A stretch of 64,000 nt of DNA from Nocardioides renjunii. Lineage in GTDB: Bacteria; Actinomycetota; Actinomycetes; Propionibacteriales; Nocardioidaceae. The DNA lies in contig NZ_CP141058.1 of NCBI RefSeq assembly GCF_034661175.1, positions 3,100,001 to 3,164,000 on the forward strand. The letters are read 5' to 3'. The notes under the pieces are model-generated. The model was not told where the DNA came from and did no database searches. It was given only the letters and a program-made list of their open reading frames with translations. Shown here piece by piece: positions 35,767 through 44,275 of the stretch (its first letter is position 1; the number at the start of each line of letters is the position of its first letter). A program made the position numbers and the translations under genes.

Positions 35767-36336
35767 TCAGCGCGCCATCAGGGCGTCGAGCGCGACCGCG
35801 ACCGCTGCTGCGACGCGGAAGTCGACGCGCTGGTCCGGCACGGTGACGCGGTAGCGGTCGCCGAGGGACATCTTGCGCTCGACCGAGAAGAGCGGGCGGC
35901 CCTCGGCGTCGGCGAAGTCGAAGTGGATCGGGATGAAGTCGAGGTCGGTGAAGCGACGCAGCAGTCCCACGAGCTGGTTGCGCTCCTGGCCGGTGCCCGC
36001 GTAGCCGGGGCCCTCCACGTGGAAGGTCGAGCGCAGCAGGGAGGCGCCGAAGTCCTTGCGGAAGAAGCCGATCTGCGCGCCGGACTCGTCGGTGATGTCG
36101 TAGCCGGCGTTGAGGTCGAGCTTCCTGCGCGCCTTGAACCCGAAGACCGCCCGCGACTTGCCGGCGTCGGAGAAGAAGGTGACCTGCTCCTTGAACGCCA
36201 TCCGCTTCTGCTCGGCCAGCGCCATCACGCGGACCGGGTTGCCGGCCGCGTCGGACTCCGAAACCTCGTAGCGGTTGACCATCATGGTGAGCTTCTGCCT
36301 CACCACGAAGTGGGGCAGGTACATCTCGGCGGTCAT
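35767..36336 (-). CDS. LURP-one-related (Tubby-like fold) protein
   Basis: A 189-residue protein with a repeating beta-strand pattern: HFVVRQKLTMMVNRYEVSE, then EQVTFFSDAGKSRAVFGFKARRKLDLNAGYDITDESGAQIGFFRKDF. Short strands alternating with a recurrent modifier line (residue of the molecule, then its conversion) are typical of the LURP-one-related/YxjI family, which has a Tubby-like barrel. Its biochemical role is not known. It sits 23 bp after metG and 20 bp before the esterase gene. The family call is from pattern recognition and is moderately secure. Confidence 0.6.
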   Translation of the reverse strand: MTAEMYLPHFVVRQKLTMMVNRYEVSESDAAGNPVRVMALAEQKRMAFKEQVTFFSDAGKSRAVFGFKARRKLDLNAGYDITDESGAQIGFFRKDFGASLLRSTFHVEGPGYAGTGQERNQLVGLLRRFTDLDFIPIHFDFADAEGRPLFSVERKMSLGDRYRVTVPDQRVDFRVAAAVAVALDALMAR

Positions 36337-36359
36337 GCGTCTCCCTCGTGTGTGGCCGG

Positions 36360-38177
36360 TCAGTCGCTGACGCGGGCCAGCTCGTCCTCGACCACTGACG
36401 GGTCGAGCTTGGTGAACACCGGCGTCGGCTTGGCGACCTTCGTGCCCACCACGACGGGGCGCGACTCCCACGCCGGCGTCGTGGAGTACTCGCCGGTGAT
36501 GATCGAGTACGACGTGTGGCCGGCGCCGTTGTCGGGCTCGAGCTCGTCGACCTGCTCGATGCGGGGCATCGGCACGAGCTCGCCCTCACCGCCGAGGACG
36601 GCGTGCACCTTGTTGGCGGCGTGGGGCAGGAACGGCGACAGCAACAGGTTGCAGTCGCTCACGCACTGGGCCGCGACGTGCAGGACGGTGCCGAGGCGCT
36701 CGCGCTGCGCCTCGTCCTTCATCTTGTAGGGCTCGGTGAGCGTCAGGTACTTGTTGACCTCCCCGACGACGCGCATCGCCTCCGCGATCGCGGCCCGGAG
36801 CCGGTGCTTCTCCACGAGCCCGCCGACGACGTCGAAGCCGTCCTGGACGGTCGTGAGCACCTGGTGGTCGACCTCCTCCAGCGGTCCGCGCGCGGGGATC
36901 TCGCCGAAGCTCTTCGCGATCATCGTCGCGGTGCGGTTGACCAGGTTGCCCCAGCCGGCGACCAGCTCGGAGTTGTTGCGGGTGACGAAGTCGGCCCACG
37001 TGAACGCGGCGTCGGAGGTCTCCGGCCCGGCGGCGCAGATGTAGTAGCGGAGCGCGTCGGGGCCGTAGCGGGCGAGGAAGTCGCCGACGTAGATGACGTT
37101 GCCGCGGCTCGTGGAGAACTGCGAGTCGCCGAAGGTGAGGAACTCGCTGGAGACCACCTCGGTGGGCAGGTTGAGCGTGCCGTAGGGACCGGGCTCGCCG
37201 CCCTTGTCGCCCTTGCCGTTGTAGGCGAGCAGCTCGGCCGGCCAGATCTGGGAGTGGAAGACGATGTTGTCCTTGCCCATGAAGTAGTAGGCCTCCGCCT
37301 CCTGCTCCCCCTCGGCGGCGGGGTTCCACCACTCGCGCCACTTGTCGGGCTCGCCCGTGCGTCGGGCCCACTCGATCGAGGCCGACAGGTAGCCGATCAC
37401 CGCGTCGAACCAGACGTAGAGCCGCTTGGTGGGCTGGTCCTCCCAGCCCGGCACCGGGATGCCCCAGTCGATGTCGCGGGTCATCGCGCGCGGCCGGATC
37501 TCCTTGAGGATGTTCTGGCTGAACTTGATGACGTTGGGCCGCCAGAGGCCGGTGGCCTCGCGCTGGTCGAGCCACTCCCCCAGCGCCGCGGCCAGCGCGG
37601 GCAGGTCGAGGAACCAGTGCTGCGTGTCGCGGAACTCCGGGGTCTCGCCGTTGATCTTGGACCGCGGGTCGATCAGGTCGGTGGGGTCGAGCTGGTTGCC
37701 GCAGTTGTCGCACTGGTCGCCGCGCGCGGCGCCGTACTTGCAGATCGGGCAGGTGCCCTCGATGTAGCGGTCGGGCAGCGTGCGGCCGGTCGAGGGGCTG
37801 ATCGCGGTCTTCGTCGTCTCCTCGACCATGTAGCCGTTGCGGCGGCAGGTCTCGAACATCTCCTGCACGACGGCGTAGTGGTTGCCCGTCGTGGTGCGGG
37901 TGAAGAGGTCGTAGGAGAGCCCCAGGCCGCAGAGGTCGTCGACGATCACCTGGTTGTACTTGTCGACGAGCTCGCGCGCGGGCAGGCCCTCGTTGTCGGC
38001 GAGCACCAGGATCGGCGTGCCGTGCTCGTCGGTGCCGCTGACCATCAGGACGTCGTGGCCGGCCATCCGCATGTAGCGGCTGAACACGTCGGAGGGCACG
38101 CCGAAACCGGCGACGTGGCCGATGTGGCGCGGGCCGTTGGTGTACGGCCAGGCGACGGCGGACAGGACACGAGTCAT
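36360..38177 (-). CDS. metG: Methionine-tRNA ligase
   Basis: A 605-residue class I synthetase. The HIGH box is PRHIGHVAG near residue 17, and zinc-type knuckles [18 protein letters not shown] are near 142. The signature KMSKS is replaced by FSTSRGN near 355, as is usual in the actinobacterial form of MetRS. The C-terminal anticodon-binding helical domain contains GWGNLVNRT. No tRNA-binding (EMAP) extension is present. The ATG has TAGGCT 7 bases upstream and no Shine-Dalgarno, so a leaderless mRNA is likely. The LURP-one-related gene follows 23 bp downstream. Confidence 0.95.
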   Translation of the reverse strand: MTRVLSAVAWPYTNGPRHIGHVAGFGVPSDVFSRYMRMAGHDVLMVSGTDEHGTPILVLADNEGLPARELVDKYNQVIVDDLCGLGLSYDLFTRTTTGNHYAVVQEMFETCRRNGYMVEETTKTAISPSTGRTLPDRYIEGTCPICKYGAARGDQCDNCGNQLDPTDLIDPRSKINGETPEFRDTQHWFLDLPALAAALGEWLDQREATGLWRPNVIKFSQNILKEIRPRAMTRDIDWGIPVPGWEDQPTKRLYVWFDAVIGYLSASIEWARRTGEPDKWREWWNPAAEGEQEAEAYYFMGKDNIVFHSQIWPAELLAYNGKGDKGGEPGPYGTLNLPTEVVSSEFLTFGDSQFSTSRGNVIYVGDFLARYGPDALRYYICAAGPETSDAAFTWADFVTRNNSELVAGWGNLVNRTATMIAKSFGEIPARGPLEEVDHQVLTTVQDGFDVVGGLVEKHRLRAAIAEAMRVVGEVNKYLTLTEPYKMKDEAQRERLGTVLHVAAQCVSDCNLLLSPFLPHAANKVHAVLGGEGELVPMPRIEQVDELEPDNGAGHTSYSIITGEYSTTPAWESRPVVVGTKVAKPTPVFTKLDPSVVEDELARVSD

Positions 38178-38184
38178 GGGCGCA

Positions 38185-38190
38185 AGCCTA
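38185..38190 (-). promoter_or_regulatory. Leaderless -10 element (TAGGCT) for metG
   Basis: TAGGCT on the minus strand, 7 bases before the metG ATG at 38177, without a ribosome-binding site. Confidence 0.6.
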
Positions 38191-38192
38191 GT

Positions 38193-38232
38193 GACCGGGC
38201 GCGACCCGATGACGCCGGGTCGCGCCCCGGTC
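38193..38232 (-). terminator. Hairpin between the DsbA-like gene and metG
   Basis: GACCGGGCGCGACCCG (38193-38208) pairs with CGGGTCGCGCCCCGGTC (ending 38232) with one bulged base and a 7-base loop. It lies just after the DsbA-like gene and immediately upstream of the metG promoter, insulating the two. Confidence 0.65.
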
Positions 38233-38276
38233 CCGCACCGCCCGGCCGCTCAGCGGCAGGTCGGCCGGTCGGCGGC

Positions 38277-38876
38277 TCAGGAGAAGTCGAGCTCGCCGGT
38301 GCGCGAGCGCTTGAGCTCGTAGAAGTAGGGGAACTTCGCCACGGCGACGGCGCCGTCCCACAGATCGCCGGCGTCCTCGCCGCGCGGGATCTTCGACAAG
38401 ACGGGCCCGAAGAACGCCGAGCCGTTGATGTGGATGGTGGGCGTGCCGACGTCGTCGCCGACGGGGTCCATGCCCTCGTGGTGGGACGTCGCCACCGCGT
38501 CGTCGAGCGACTCGTCGTCCCAGGCCTCGATGAGGTCCGCCGGCAGGTCCACGTCGGCGAGTGACGCGGCGACGGTCTCGCGCGTCAGCTCCTCGCCGTT
38601 GTTGTGGTGCCGCGTGCCCACGGCGGTGTACCACTCACCCAGCTTCGCGTTGTCGTGCTCCTGCGCGATCTTGATCGCGACGCGGACGGGGCGCTCGGTC
38701 CCGGCGAGCATCTCGCGGTACTCCTGCGGGATGTCCTTGTCCTTGTTGAGGTAGGCCAGCGACATCACGTGCCACTGCACGTCGATGTCGCGGACCTGCT
38801 CGACCTCGCGGATCCAGCGCGAGGTGATCCAGGCGAACGGGCAGAGCGGGTCGAACCAGAGGTCAGCGGTAGCCAT
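38277..38876 (-). CDS. DsbA-fold protein, mycothiol-dependent nitroreductase (Rv2466c) family
   Basis: A 199-residue thioredoxin-fold protein with the helical insertion of DsbA. The sequence DLWFDPLCPFAWITSRWIREVEQVRDIDVQWHVMSL closely follows Rv2466c of M. tuberculosis, which reduces nitro compounds with mycothiol. Here the active site reads CPFA instead of CPWC, so only one redox Cys (residue about 11) is present; a monothiol mechanism with mycothiol as partner is suggested. A cis-Pro loop GTPTIHING is near 145. Position beside pepN matches mycobacteria. The ATG at 38876 is used; an ATG at 38882 is two codons upstream. Confidence 0.85.
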   Translation of the reverse strand: MATADLWFDPLCPFAWITSRWIREVEQVRDIDVQWHVMSLAYLNKDKDIPQEYREMLAGTERPVRVAIKIAQEHDNAKLGEWYTAVGTRHHNNGEELTRETVAASLADVDLPADLIEAWDDESLDDAVATSHHEGMDPVGDDVGTPTIHINGSAFFGPVLSKIPRGEDAGDLWDGAVAVAKFPYFYELKRSRTGELDFS

Positions 38877-38956
38877 GTCCATCCCAAGCACCGACGGGTG
38901 CGCCCTATTCCCCACCGGTGTGGGCCCGGACACACCGGCGGTGGCAGGATGCGCCC

Positions 38957-41509
38957 ATGCCTGGAACCAACCTCACCCGCGACGAGGCCGCCACCCGCGC
39001 CACCCTGCTGGACGTCACGTCGTACACCGTCGACCTGGACCTCACGAGCGCCACCCAGCCCGACCAGTCGACCTTCGTGTCCGTCACCACCCTCGAGTTC
39101 TCCTGCAGCGAGCCGGGTGCGAGCACCTTCGCCGACCTGGTCGCGCCGACGGTGCGCGAGATCGTCCTCAACGGCCGCAGCCTCGACCCCGCGACGACGT
39201 ACGCCGACAGCCGCATCGCGCTCGACGACCTCGAGGCGACCAACACGCTCGTCGTCACCGCCGACTGCGCCTACTCCAACACGGGCGAGGGCCTGCACCG
39301 CTTCGTCGACCCCGCCGACGACCGCGTCTACCTCTACAGCCAGTTCGAGGTGCCCGACGCCCGCCGCGTCTTCACCACCTTCGAGCAGCCCGACCTCAAG
39401 TCGGTCTTCACCTTCACCGTCACCGCGCCGTCGCACTGGCTGGTCGTCTCCAACGCGCCGACCCCCGAGCCCGAGGCCGCCGGTGACGGCGTCGCGGTGT
39501 GGCGCTTCCCGACCACCAAGAAGATGTCGACCTACATCACCGCCATCGTGGCCGGCGAGTACCACGGCGAGTTCGACACCTACGAGGGCAAGTTCGGCAC
39601 CATCCCGCTCGGCCACTACTGCCGCCAGTCGCTCAAGGAGCACATGGACACGGCCGCGCTGGTCAAGCTGACCAAGCAGAGCTTCGCGTTCTTCGAGGAG
39701 CAGTTCGACTACGCCTACCCGTTCGGCAAGTACGACCAGCTCTACGTGCCGGAGTACAACGCCGGCGCCATGGAGAACGCCGGCTGCGTGACGCTGCGCG
39801 ACGAGTACCTCCCGCGCAGCCGCCAGCCGCGGTCGTTCTTCGAGTTCCGCGCCTCGGTCATCACCCACGAGATGGCGCACATGTGGTTCGGCGACCTGGT
39901 GACCATGAAGTGGTGGGACGACCTCTGGCTCAACGAGTCGTTCGCCGAGTGGGCCTGCTACTGGTGCGAGGCCAACGCGACCGAGTTCACCGACGCGTGG
40001 ACCGGCTTCGCCAACGCCCGCAAGCAGACCGGCTACCGCGCCGACCAGCTGCCCTCGACGCACCCGATCGCGGCCGACAACGTCGACCTGCACGCGGTCG
40101 AGGTCAACTTCGACATGATCACCTACGCCAAGGGCGCCTCGGTGCTCAAGCAGCTCGTCGCGTGGGTGGGCATCGAGCCCTTCCTCGAGGGCCTGCGCGC
40201 CTACTTCAAGGAGTGGGAGTACGCCAACCCCGAGTTCAAGGACCTGCTCGCCACCCTCGAGAAGGCCTCCGGGCGTGAGCTCCAGGGCTGGGCCCAGGAG
40301 TGGCTGCAGACCGCGGGCGTCAACACGCTCGCCCCGTCGTTCGAGCTCGCCGAGGACGGCACGTACGCCTCCTTCGCCGTGGCGCAGTCCGCGCACCCCG
40401 ACTGGCCGACCCTGCGCCGGCACCGCCTGGGCATCGGCCTCTACGACGACGTGGACGGCCGGCTGGTCCGGCGCGACTACCTCGAGATCGACGTCGAGGG
40501 TGCGAGCACCGACGTGCCCCAGCTGGCCGGCGTGAAGCAGCCCGACCTGCTGCTGCTCAACGACGAGGACCACGCCTACGCCAAGATCCGCCTCGACGAG
40601 CGGTCGCTGGCCACGGCGATCTCCTCGCTGTCGACCTTCGAGGACTCGCTCCCCCGGGCGCTGGTCTGGGGCGCGACGTGGGACATGACCCGCGACGCCG
40701 AGATGCGCACCCGCGACTGGACCGACCTGGTGCTCGCCAACATCGGCCAGGAGACCGACGCGTGGGCCGTCACCAGGATCCCGGCGTCCACGGCGCTGGC
40801 GGTCAACTTCTACTCCGACCCCGCACACCGCGCGGAGCTGCGCGCCACCTGGGAGTCCGGCCTGCGTGAGCTGCTGCTCGCCGCCGAGCCCGGCAGCGAC
40901 CACCAGCTCACCTTCGCCCGGTCGTACGCCGGCGCCGCGCACCGCGACGCCGCGCTCGACGACCTGGTCGGCCTCCTCGACGGGTCCTTCACCGTCGAGG
41001 GACTCGCCGTCGACCAGGACATGCGCTGGGTGCTGATCACCGCCCTCGCCCGCGCCGGCTGCTTCGGCGACGCGGAGATCGACGCGGAGCTCGAGGTCGA
41101 CAAGACCATCTCGGGCCAGGAGCAGGCCGCCGCGGCACGCGCCTCGCAGCCCACGGCGGAGGCCAAGGAGGCCGGCTGGAACGCGGTCCTCGACCCGTCG
41201 ACGCCCAACGAGACCTCGCGCGAGATCGCCTTCTCGATCTTCCGCTTCGGTCAGGAGGACGTCCTCCAGCCCTACCTCGAGAAGTTCCTCACCGCCTCCG
41301 AGACGCTGGTCGACGTGCTGGGCTTCCACAAGGCCTCGGTCGTGCTCGAGTACGGCTTCCCGCGGCCGCTCGCGTCGCAGGCCACGCTGGACCGCCTCGA
41401 CGAGTGGCTCGCCGACAACAACGCGCCCAAGCAGGCGCAGCGCTACATCGGCGAGGCGCGCGCGGAGATCGCCCGGGCGCTGGAGGCCCAGGCGTACGAC
41501 GCCGGCTGA
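38957..41509 (+). CDS. pepN: Aminopeptidase N (M1 metallopeptidase)
   Basis: An 850-residue cytosolic zinc aminopeptidase of broad specificity. The exopeptidase motif GAMEN starts at residue 270, and the zinc site HEMAH is at 304-308 with Glu327 in NESFAEW completing the HExxH-18-E pattern. The C-terminal half is the M1 ERAP1-like helical domain. Length is normal. The ATG at 38957 is chosen over an in-frame GTG at 38918 because family homology begins there. CAGGAT 6 bases upstream may be a weak leaderless -10. A strong terminator follows 17 bp after the stop. Confidence 0.96.
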   Translation: MPGTNLTRDEAATRATLLDVTSYTVDLDLTSATQPDQSTFVSVTTLEFSCSEPGASTFADLVAPTVREIVLNGRSLDPATTYADSRIALDDLEATNTLVVTADCAYSNTGEGLHRFVDPADDRVYLYSQFEVPDARRVFTTFEQPDLKSVFTFTVTAPSHWLVVSNAPTPEPEAAGDGVAVWRFPTTKKMSTYITAIVAGEYHGEFDTYEGKFGTIPLGHYCRQSLKEHMDTAALVKLTKQSFAFFEEQFDYAYPFGKYDQLYVPEYNAGAMENAGCVTLRDEYLPRSRQPRSFFEFRASVITHEMAHMWFGDLVTMKWWDDLWLNESFAEWACYWCEANATEFTDAWTGFANARKQTGYRADQLPSTHPIAADNVDLHAVEVNFDMITYAKGASVLKQLVAWVGIEPFLEGLRAYFKEWEYANPEFKDLLATLEKASGRELQGWAQEWLQTAGVNTLAPSFELAEDGTYASFAVAQSAHPDWPTLRRHRLGIGLYDDVDGRLVRRDYLEIDVEGASTDVPQLAGVKQPDLLLLNDEDHAYAKIRLDERSLATAISSLSTFEDSLPRALVWGATWDMTRDAEMRTRDWTDLVLANIGQETDAWAVTRIPASTALAVNFYSDPAHRAELRATWESGLRELLLAAEPGSDHQLTFARSYAGAAHRDAALDDLVGLLDGSFTVEGLAVDQDMRWVLITALARAGCFGDAEIDAELEVDKTISGQEQAAAARASQPTAEAKEAGWNAVLDPSTPNETSREIAFSIFRFGQEDVLQPYLEKFLTASETLVDVLGFHKASVVLEYGFPRPLASQATLDRLDEWLADNNAPKQAQRYIGEARAEIARALEAQAYDAG

Positions 41510-41526
41510 CCGGCTCGCTGGCTCGA

Positions 41527-41566
41527 CCGGCCCTCACCCCGTCCGGGGTGGGGGCCGGTGTTATTT
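41527..41566 (+). terminator. Rho-independent terminator of pepN
   Basis: CCGGCCCTCACCCC (41527-41540) and GGGGTGGGGGCCGG (41545-41558) make a 14-bp stem with one G-U type mismatch and a 4-base loop, followed by TGTTATTT. It is the clearest intrinsic terminator in the window. Confidence 0.85.
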
Positions 41567-41593
41567 GGCTCGCTCCGCTTCGTTGTCTTGGGC

Positions 41594-41932
41594 TGGGGGC
41601 GGTGCTATCTGGCTCGCTTCGCTCGCGTGCTCGGCGCCCTTCAAGGCGCTGTCTTCCCTCCTCGGCTTGCTCGCTGCGCTCGCGTCGCTCGTCAGTCCAG
41701 ACAGCGCCGGGCGCCGAGCCTCCAGATCATCTGACCTTGGGGCTCGCCACGCTCGCTGCGCCACGGGTGAGGTCGTGCGCCATCGCCTCAGCCCACGCGC
41801 TCGGCGCCCGACGTCGTCTGGACTGACGAGCGAGCAAGCGTGACGAGCGCAGCGAGGCAGCGCCGTCGAGCGAGGAGGGAAGACGACGTCCTCAGGGGCG
41901 CCGAGCACGCGCGAGCGGAGCGAGCGCCATCA
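41594..41932. repeat. Long imperfect inverted repeat after pepN
   Basis: A left arm of about 120 bp (roughly 41599-41720) contains GCTCGCGTGCTCGGCGCCC, CTTCCCTCCTCG, then GCTCGTCAGTCCAGAC and GGGCGCCGAG. A right arm (roughly 41803-41932) contains the reverse complements in mirrored order: CTCGGCGCCC, GTCTGGACTGACGAGC, CGAGGAGGGAAG and GGGCGCCGAGCACGCGCG. Similarity is high but interrupted by small insertions. The centre is about 80 bp. There is no transposase gene, and the reading frames inside have no homology that I recognise. An RNA from either strand would fold into a very long hairpin. The rest of the 450-bp pepN-DUF5130 gap shows only the pepN terminator and repeated TCGCT(C/T)CGCT words. 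Confidence 0.75.
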
Positions 41933-41959
41933 AGCACAGCACGCGCGAGCGCCATCCAA

Positions 41960-42352
41960 CTACGCGTGCAGCGTGTTCTGCGGCCTGGCGTGCTCGGCGA
42001 GCATCGTGATGCCGCGCTGCAGACCGGCAAGCAGGTTGCCGGAGGCGAACTCCGACGACATCGCCAGCACCGCGAGCTCGACCTCGGCGTCGGTGAGGTG
42101 GCGGCGTACGTCTCCGCCGGTGACGATCTCGAGGGCCCGGCGGGTGGGGTCCACGAGGATCAGCACGCTGCGGGGCGGGGCCACGAGGCGGTTGTGCAGA
42201 CGGGTGGCCCAGGCGCGGGTGTCGTCACCCTCGGCCGGACCGACGTAGACCGAGAACTCGAAGCGGCAGGCCTGCTCGGCGACGCGGATCGTCTTGTCCA
42301 GCGCCAGCCGGTCGGCCTCGGTCAGGAGGTCACCAGCTGCCACTGGCGCCAC
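41960..42352 (-). CDS. DUF5130 (TPM-like) protein
   Basis: A 130-residue protein. The central part, FSVYVGPAEGDDTRAWATRLHNRL and SVLILVDPTRRALEIVTGGDVRRHLTDAEVE, resembles the TPM/TLP18.3 fold, and the whole fits the actinobacterial DUF5130 family, at the position of Rv2468c downstream of pepN. It has no signal peptide. Function is unknown. The start is a GTG at 42352, inside the end of the upstream membrane-protein gene (23-bp overlap). Confidence 0.8.
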   Translation of the reverse strand: MAPVAAGDLLTEADRLALDKTIRVAEQACRFEFSVYVGPAEGDDTRAWATRLHNRLVAPPRSVLILVDPTRRALEIVTGGDVRRHLTDAEVELAVLAMSSEFASGNLLAGLQRGITMLAEHARPQNTLHA

Positions 42353-42713
42353 CCGCTCGGGAGTTCTCGTTGTCGGGTGCGGGCAGCTCGGCGACGCCTT
42401 GGCGGGGTCCGCCGATCCACTGGCCCTCGCCGGCGGAGTGGTCGGGCAGCAGCTTCTCGCCGCGGACCATCGCCGGGAGGTAGACCGCGACCAGGATGAT
42501 CACGAAGAGCAGCAGCGGCGCCCCGACGTAGATGGCCAGCGCGTTGAGGGTGTCGAGGCTGTTGACCTCGGTCTCGCCACCCCATCCCTCGGGGACGTCG
42601 GCGTGGACCGGCGACGTCAGCAGGGCCAGCGCCGGCGCGGCCGCCAGGACGGCGGTCCGGAGCGCTCGGCGCGACGAGCGGGAGCTGGCGGGCGGGCTGA
42701 CGTGCGTGGTCAC
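42330..42713 (-). CDS. Small membrane protein, cytochrome-c-oxidase-like topology, unknown function
   Basis: A 127-residue protein with a signal-like N-terminal helix (about 18-38, LRTAVLAAAPALALLTSPVHA), a short loop, and a second membrane helix (about 62-83, YVGAPLLLFVIILVAVYLPAM), ending in a hydrophilic Gly-rich tail. I do not recognise the family by function; a similar short membrane protein is common next to DUF5130 genes in actinobacteria. The GTG at 42713 has TACGCT 7 bases upstream and no Shine-Dalgarno, indicating a leaderless message. It overlaps the DUF5130 gene by 23 bp and is divergent from mscS. Confidence 0.65.
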   Translation of the reverse strand: MTTHVSPPASSRSSRRALRTAVLAAAPALALLTSPVHADVPEGWGGETEVNSLDTLNALAIYVGAPLLLFVIILVAVYLPAMVRGEKLLPDHSAGEGQWIGGPRQGVAELPAPDNENSRAGGASGSW

Positions 42714-42720
42714 GGTCCAC

Positions 42721-42737
42721 AGCGTATCGCCCATACT
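42721..42737. promoter_or_regulatory. Back-to-back leaderless promoters
   Basis: Only 31 bp separate two divergent start codons. TACGCT (minus strand, 42726-42721) ends 7 bases before the GTG at 42713, and CATACT (plus strand, 42732-42737) ends 7 bases before the mscS ATG at 42745. Both messages would be leaderless, and the polymerase footprints would exclude each other. Confidence 0.55.
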
Positions 42738-42744
42738 GGCGGGC

Positions 42745-43815
42745 ATGCCTCACCCCCTCACCCCTGTCATGGACGTGACCGAGGTCTCCGGGAGCGAGAC
42801 CGATCCACTCACCCCCCTCACCACCTGCTCGACCGACGAGAACCTGTGCACGTGGGTCCTCGAGGAGACCGGCAACGAGAGGCTCGCGACCGCCGTCGAC
42901 TGGGTCGTCGGCAAGCCGAGCGCGCTGCTGGGACTGCTCCTGATCGGTGTGGTGGTCCGGTGGCTGCTGCATCGGATCATCGACCGCATCGTCGCGCGCG
43001 CCGAGGTCGGCGTGCTCCCCGACCGGCTCAGTCGTGCCATCACCGGCGGCCGGGTGGGTGCCGCGCTGAACCTGCGCGACGACCCTGGCTACACCCGCCG
43101 CGTCCAGCGCGCGGCCACCCTCGGCTCGCTCCTGAAGAGCATCATCACCGGCGTCGTCTTCACGGTCGTCGCCCTCATGTTCATCTCCGAGCTCGGCTAC
43201 GACATCGCACCGCTGATCGCCAGCGCGGGCATCCTCGGCGTGGCGCTCGGCTTCGGCTCGCAGGCGCTGGTCAAGGACTTCCTCTCCGGCATCTTCATGA
43301 TCTTCGAGGACCAGTACGGCGTCGGCGACGTCGTCGACCTCGGCGAGGCGTCCGGGACCGTTGAGGCCGTCGGTCTCCGCGTCACACGGCTGCGCGACGT
43401 GAACGGCACGGTCTGGTACGTCCGCAACGGCGAGATCCTGCGCGTGGGCAACATGAGCCAGAACTGGGCGCGCACCGTGCTCGACGTGACCGTCGGCTAC
43501 AGCGAGGACCTGGTCAAGGTCCGCCGCGTGCTCGAGGAGGTCGCCCACGACCTGTGGGTGGACGAGGACTTCACCGGCCTCGTCGTGGAGGAGCCCGAGG
43601 TCTGGGGCGTGGAGTCCCTGGGGGTGGACGGCATCGTCGTCCGGGTCACCCTCAAGACCGCCCCCATGGAGCAGTGGGGCGTCGCGCGTGCCATGCGCGA
43701 GCGCGTCAAGGCGCGCTTCGAGAGCGAGGGGATCAACCTCGCGGTCGCCCAGCGCGTCCTGTGGCAGGAGAGCGCACCGTCGGCGGCCTCCGCCGAGCCC
43801 ACCGAGAAGGCGTAG
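42745..43815 (+). CDS. MscS-family mechanosensitive ion channel
   Basis: A 356-residue channel. A membrane helix at about 50-70 is followed by basic and amphipathic segments, two more helices (about 130-150 and 155-175), then the pore-lining TM3-like stretch IASAGILGVALGFGSQALVKDFLSGIFMIFEDQYGVGD, the family signature. The cytoplasmic beta domain begins with VDLGEASGTVEAVGLRVTRLRDVNGTVWYVRNGE and continues to about 330. It would open on membrane tension to release solutes in hypo-osmotic shock. The ATG at 42745 fits a leaderless message. glbO follows 42 bp downstream. Confidence 0.93.
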   Translation: MPHPLTPVMDVTEVSGSETDPLTPLTTCSTDENLCTWVLEETGNERLATAVDWVVGKPSALLGLLLIGVVVRWLLHRIIDRIVARAEVGVLPDRLSRAITGGRVGAALNLRDDPGYTRRVQRAATLGSLLKSIITGVVFTVVALMFISELGYDIAPLIASAGILGVALGFGSQALVKDFLSGIFMIFEDQYGVGDVVDLGEASGTVEAVGLRVTRLRDVNGTVWYVRNGEILRVGNMSQNWARTVLDVTVGYSEDLVKVRRVLEEVAHDLWVDEDFTGLVVEEPEVWGVESLGVDGIVVRVTLKTAPMEQWGVARAMRERVKARFESEGINLAVAQRVLWQESAPSAASAEPTEKA

Positions 43816-43845
43816 CCCCGGCGTGCCGCGGGTGTCGCAGCCGGG

Positions 43846-43851
43846 GACAAT
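43846..43851 (+). promoter_or_regulatory. Possible leaderless -10 element (GACAAT) for glbO
   Basis: GACAAT ends 6 bases before the glbO GTG at 43858; 4 of 6 bases match TATAAT and no Shine-Dalgarno is present. Confidence 0.35.
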
Positions 43852-43857
43852 GGAGCC

Positions 43858-44265
43858 GTGACCACCACCTTCTACGACGAGATCGGCGGCGAGGAGACGA
43901 TCCGCGCGATCGTCCACCGCTTCTACGAGGGCGTGGCCACCGACGAGGTGCTGCGGCCGATGTATCCCGAGGAGGACCTCGGACCCGCCGAGGACCGGTT
44001 CGCGCTGTTCCTCATCCAGTACTGGGGCGGGCCCACGACCTACGGCGACACCCGCGGCCACCCGCGGCTGCGGATGCGCCACGGTCCGTTCATGGTCACC
44101 CCGACGGCCGCGCAGCACTGGCTGCGGCACTTCCGGGCCGGTCTCGACGCGGTGCACCTGACGCCCGAGCAGGACGCCCGGTTCTGGGAGTACGTCACCC
44201 ACGCCGCGCAGTTCATGGTGAACTCCCCCGACCCGCAGCCGCCGACGCCCGCCGACGTGCTCTGA
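43858..44265 (+). CDS. glbO: Truncated haemoglobin, group II (trHbO)
   Basis: A 135-residue 2-on-2 globin that binds haem and O2. TTFYDEIGGEETIRAIVHRFYEGVATDEVLRPMYPEEDL is the characteristic start. The proximal His F8 lies in RMRHGPFMVT near residue 75. The pair of aromatic residues in FLIQYWGGP at the E7-E11/CD region, and Trp in HWLRHF and RFWEYV, fits group II. It likely functions in oxygen or nitric oxide handling. The GTG at 43858 may be leaderless. Position after pepN and ahead of the thioesterase resembles the Rv2467-Rv2475c order. Confidence 0.93.
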   Translation: MTTTFYDEIGGEETIRAIVHRFYEGVATDEVLRPMYPEEDLGPAEDRFALFLIQYWGGPTTYGDTRGHPRLRMRHGPFMVTPTAAQHWLRHFRAGLDAVHLTPEQDARFWEYVTHAAQFMVNSPDPQPPTPADVL

Positions 44266-44275
44266 GGTCCGGCGT

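Noticed and set aside
36360..38177. Broken methionyl-tRNA synthetase lacking KMSKS
   Set aside because: FSTSR at this position is usual in actinobacterial MetRS, and all other motifs and full length are intact.
41561..41908. Open frames of 90-115 codons within the pepN-DUF5130 gap, both strands
   Set aside because: They arise from the mirrored repeat words, lack start signals and have no recognisable protein features.
41594..41932. Insertion sequence with terminal inverted repeats
   Set aside because: The arms are too long and imperfect, the centre is only about 80 bp, and no transposase or target duplication was found; kept as an unexplained inverted repeat.
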